In this document: in pieces, positions 63,854 to 64,000 of the stretch | Layout: every line of letters starts with the position of its first letter | How positions within the stretch are numbered: the first letter of the stretch is position 1 | NCBI GenBank assembly: GCA_019636375.1 | Contig: JAHBXS010000003.1 | Coordinates: 1-64,000 of the forward strand | Origin: Pirellulaceae bacterium | GTDB lineage: Bacteria; Planctomycetota; Planctomycetia; Pirellulales; Pirellulaceae | Direction of reading: 5' to 3' | DNA: 64,000 nt | Notes under the pieces: generated by a model | Database searches by the model: none | The model's input: the letters and a program-made list of their open reading frames with translations, nothing else | What the model was told of the DNA's origin: nothing | Translations under genes and position numbers: made by a program

Positions 63854-64000
63854 ATGACTTTGCGAGGATTGGAACTGTTTGCCGGAATCGGAGGATTTGC
63901 GGCCGCAAGTCGGGGGTTGGTCGACGTCGTACAAGCTATCGACGTCAGCGAGTTGAGCCGCCAAGCCTACCAGAGCAATCATCAAAGCTCATTTTCAATT
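63854..64000 (+). CDS. C5-cytosine DNA methyltransferase, N-terminal fragment
   Basis: The first 49 codons from ATG 63854 are seen before the window ends. They contain motif I of the C5-methyltransferases, LELFAGIGGFAAA (about 6-18), and the start of motif II with an acidic residue after the second strand (VVQAIDVSELSRQAYQ). The protein should place methyl groups on cytosine in a target sequence; whether it is an orphan or part of a restriction system depends on what lies past the window. No ribosome site was obvious. Confidence 0.85.
   Translation, partial: MTLRGLELFAGIGGFAAASRGLVDVVQAIDVSELSRQAYQSNHQSSFSI

Overview
The window looks like a chromosomal segment of a planctomycete, most likely of the Pirellula/Rhodopirellula group. 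The evidence is a set of families that are hallmarks of that phylum: a DUF1559 prepilin-like protein, a DUF1501 / cytochrome-DUF1549-DUF1553 pair, a YTV-repeat surface protein, a MauE-DUF1573 protein, a sulfatase-like protein, a large VPS10/BNR protein, and a pair of methanofuran / H4MPT-linked C1 genes. Genes are mostly moderate in G+C, and intergenic spaces hold many small palindromic repeats. No rRNA, CRISPR array, prophage or intact transposase was seen. One tRNA (Arg, anticodon CCT) is present.

Layout. 1-3 kb: secreted or membrane-anchored proteins on the minus strand (DUF1559 partial, an AT-rich orphan, a small Cys-rich secreted peptide, MauE-DUF1573). 3-4 kb: a gene-free block packed with direct repeats and hairpin repeats. 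4-9.3 kb: DUF1501, DUF1549/DUF1553 and a zinc-ribbon membrane protein. 9.4-16 kb: tRNA-Arg, ychF, a redoxin/2OG-Fe(II) oxygenase fusion, a GNAT acetyltransferase, a FabZ-like dehydratase, pyrE and a sulfatase-like protein. 15.8-21.2 kb: a SUF iron-sulfur operon (sufR-like regulator, sufC, sufB, sufD, a Rieske ferredoxin, a SufT/DUF59 protein) with a perfect 21-bp inverted repeat between sufD and the ferredoxin gene. 21.4-36.5 kb: a membrane lipase-like protein, a 1289-residue secreted glycosidase-like protein, a 31-residue membrane micro-protein, a DUF1877 protein, the YhaO/YhaN (SbcD/SbcC-like) pair and a large secreted orphan.

36.6-42.3 kb is the most interesting part: a visibly AT-rich island on the minus strand. 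Its core protein (815 residues) carries what I read as a diadenylate-cyclase (DisA_N/DAC) domain whose two catalytic motifs, DGA and GTxxRAA, are separated by about 255 residues instead of about 30. Its stop overlaps the start of a gene for a two-TM protein with a PLD-like cytosolic domain. Upstream lie a protein with a receiver-like N-terminus and possibly degenerate histidine-kinase C-terminus, and an all-helical orphan. The arrangement of a nucleotide cyclase, a membrane effector and sensors suggests an undescribed nucleotide-second-messenger conflict or stress system; this is inference from motifs and layout.

42.7-64 kb: the YTV-repeat protein with a strong terminator, the 1500-residue VPS10/BNR protein with a PDZ domain and three copies of a beta module, an SDR39U1-type epimerase followed by MfnF- and MfnE-like genes (aminomethylfuran cofactor branch), class I fructose-1,6-bisphosphatase, DUF502 and EamA membrane proteins, a STAS protein, selA-scpB, an HU protein, an alpha-oxoamine synthase, an MMPL-type exporter whose 3' end contains a 16-bp palindromic repeat in frame, and the first 49 codons of a C5-cytosine DNA methyltransferase running off the window.
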